Of a DNA stretch of 64,000 nt, positions 63,570 to 64,000 are shown piece after piece. The notes beneath the pieces are model-generated. The model ran no database searches and was not told the origin of the DNA. It saw only the letters and a program-made list of their open reading frames with translations. The stretch spans positions 186,001-250,000 of the forward strand of contig CAJTLW010000003.1 in the NCBI GenBank assembly GCA_910577515.1. Direction: 5' to 3'. The DNA comes from an uncultured Vampirovibrio sp. (GTDB taxonomy: Bacteria > Cyanobacteriota > Vampirovibrionia > Gastranaerophilales > Gastranaerophilaceae). The position numbers and the translations under genes were made by a program. The first letter of the stretch is position 1. Each line of letters begins with the position of its first letter.

Positions 63570-64000
63570 TATAATCAAAACGAGTCCTATGCTTCAAAAT
63601 TATCTTAAAAATAATGGCGAAGTTAAAAATATTCAACAGCCTCAAATTCAGACTGCGCACACAATAACTGTGTTTCCGGGCAGCGATTTGTTGAAAGCGT
63701 ATTTAGGCTTAAATGAAACACAGGGAGCAACTCAGGCTGCAAATGTTCAAGCTGTGAACACATTAAGACCCGATGCTTCTTTTTGGCAAAATAGCCTTAG
63801 ATACAAATTGAGAAACAATGAAGCAACGATTTTTGCCGTTATTCCAAGAACAATGAATGCTCAGGATTTTGATGGAAACGGCCTGATTCAGGGGAATGAA
63901 ATCAAAGGCAATCTGGTTAATGCTGTTGGCCGCCTTGATGAGATTAAATCTATGGGAATAAATACCCTGCACATTCTTCCTATTCACCCGCCGGGAAAAA
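63553..64000 (+). CDS. Alpha-amylase family (GH13-like) protein with EF-hand loop, N-terminal part
   Basis: 149 residues before the window ends. The start is the ATG at 63553, inside the previous gene; GGAGCA precedes it. The N-terminus (MEIGNNIIKTSPMLQNYLKN) is polar with no Sec signal. At about residue 104, DFDGNGLIQGNE fits the 12-residue EF-hand calcium loop in every ligand place. Then VGRLDEIKSMGINTLHILPI and HPPGK are the first barrel strand of GH13 enzymes (G-x-N/T-x-L-x-L-L-P-I/V). It may cut or transfer alpha-glucans. The catalytic residues lie outside the window. Confidence 0.7.
   Translation, partial: MEIGNNIIKTSPMLQNYLKNNGEVKNIQQPQIQTAHTITVFPGSDLLKAYLGLNETQGATQAANVQAVNTLRPDASFWQNSLRYKLRNNEATIFAVIPRTMNAQDFDGNGLIQGNEIKGNLVNAVGRLDEIKSMGINTLHILPIHPPGK

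Overview
The window is AT-rich chromosomal DNA with short intergenic gaps and no phage, transposase or CRISPR array. It encodes a fermentative-looking, diderm, potentially flagellated bacterium. The best guess is a gut-associated, non-photosynthetic relative of Cyanobacteria (Gastranaerophilales / 'Melainabacteria'). The reasons are a signal-peptide protein with three SLH repeats, a Thr-Thr-Tyr tRNA cluster before tuf, many lineage-type proteins with an N-terminal V-(S/T)-F-x-G-like motif, sugar and sialic-acid genes, and no photosynthesis genes. This assignment is inference; a 16S or marker-gene search would decide it. || Layout. 1-7.3 kb: end of a LeuD-type dehydratase subunit, NAD-type isocitrate dehydrogenase, GNAT, ManC, a tiny hydrophobic-peptide locus, RmlD-like reductase, a peptide-binding lipoprotein and a SIMPL protein. 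7.3-12.6 kb: a CapA plus two Mur-ligase-like genes operon, an OppF-type ATPase and a SemiSWEET/PQ-loop protein. 12.7-18 kb: small regulator, a helical-repeat protein, and a run of membrane-anchored coiled-coil proteins. Two of these and the helical-repeat gene share an upstream AAC(T/A)TTTGTAAC box at nearly fixed distance. 18-30 kb: ileS, a GH24 lysozyme with a sigma28-like promoter, a NavAb-like sodium channel, hisG, mazG, a second SIMPL protein, ligA, a PLP decarboxylase and deoB. 30-33.6 kb: a flagellar cluster (FliK-like, two FlgF/FlgG-type rod proteins, FlgB, FlgC). 33.6-38.3 kb: two overlapping membrane-protein genes, an ArsR/VOC pair, a calpain-like protease and tuf. 38.3-46 kb: three tRNAs, GT2, a HerA-like pseudo-ATPase with an acidic linker, a REC-STAS protein, a phosphohexomutase, and an exported LE-FG repeat protein. 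46-54 kb: clpB, an SLH protein, clpX, clpP and tig. 54-64 kb: nanE-nanK, a small zincin, rsmG, an ATPase-TPR protein, two large membrane proteins and the start of an alpha-amylase with an EF-hand loop. || How genes may work together. ManC, the phosphohexomutase, RmlD and GT2 fit surface polysaccharide synthesis. NanE-NanK process N-acetylmannosamine-6-phosphate from sialic acid. The trigger factor, ClpP and ClpX genes form the classic proteostasis operon, with an SLH gene behind them. Several enzymes that would normally act outside the cell or on its wall (lysozyme, amylase, perhaps calpain-like protease and zincin) start with short polar Asn/Ser/Ile-rich tails and not Sec signals. The lysozyme also carries a flagellar-type promoter, so flagellar or another non-Sec export is a hypothesis worth testing.
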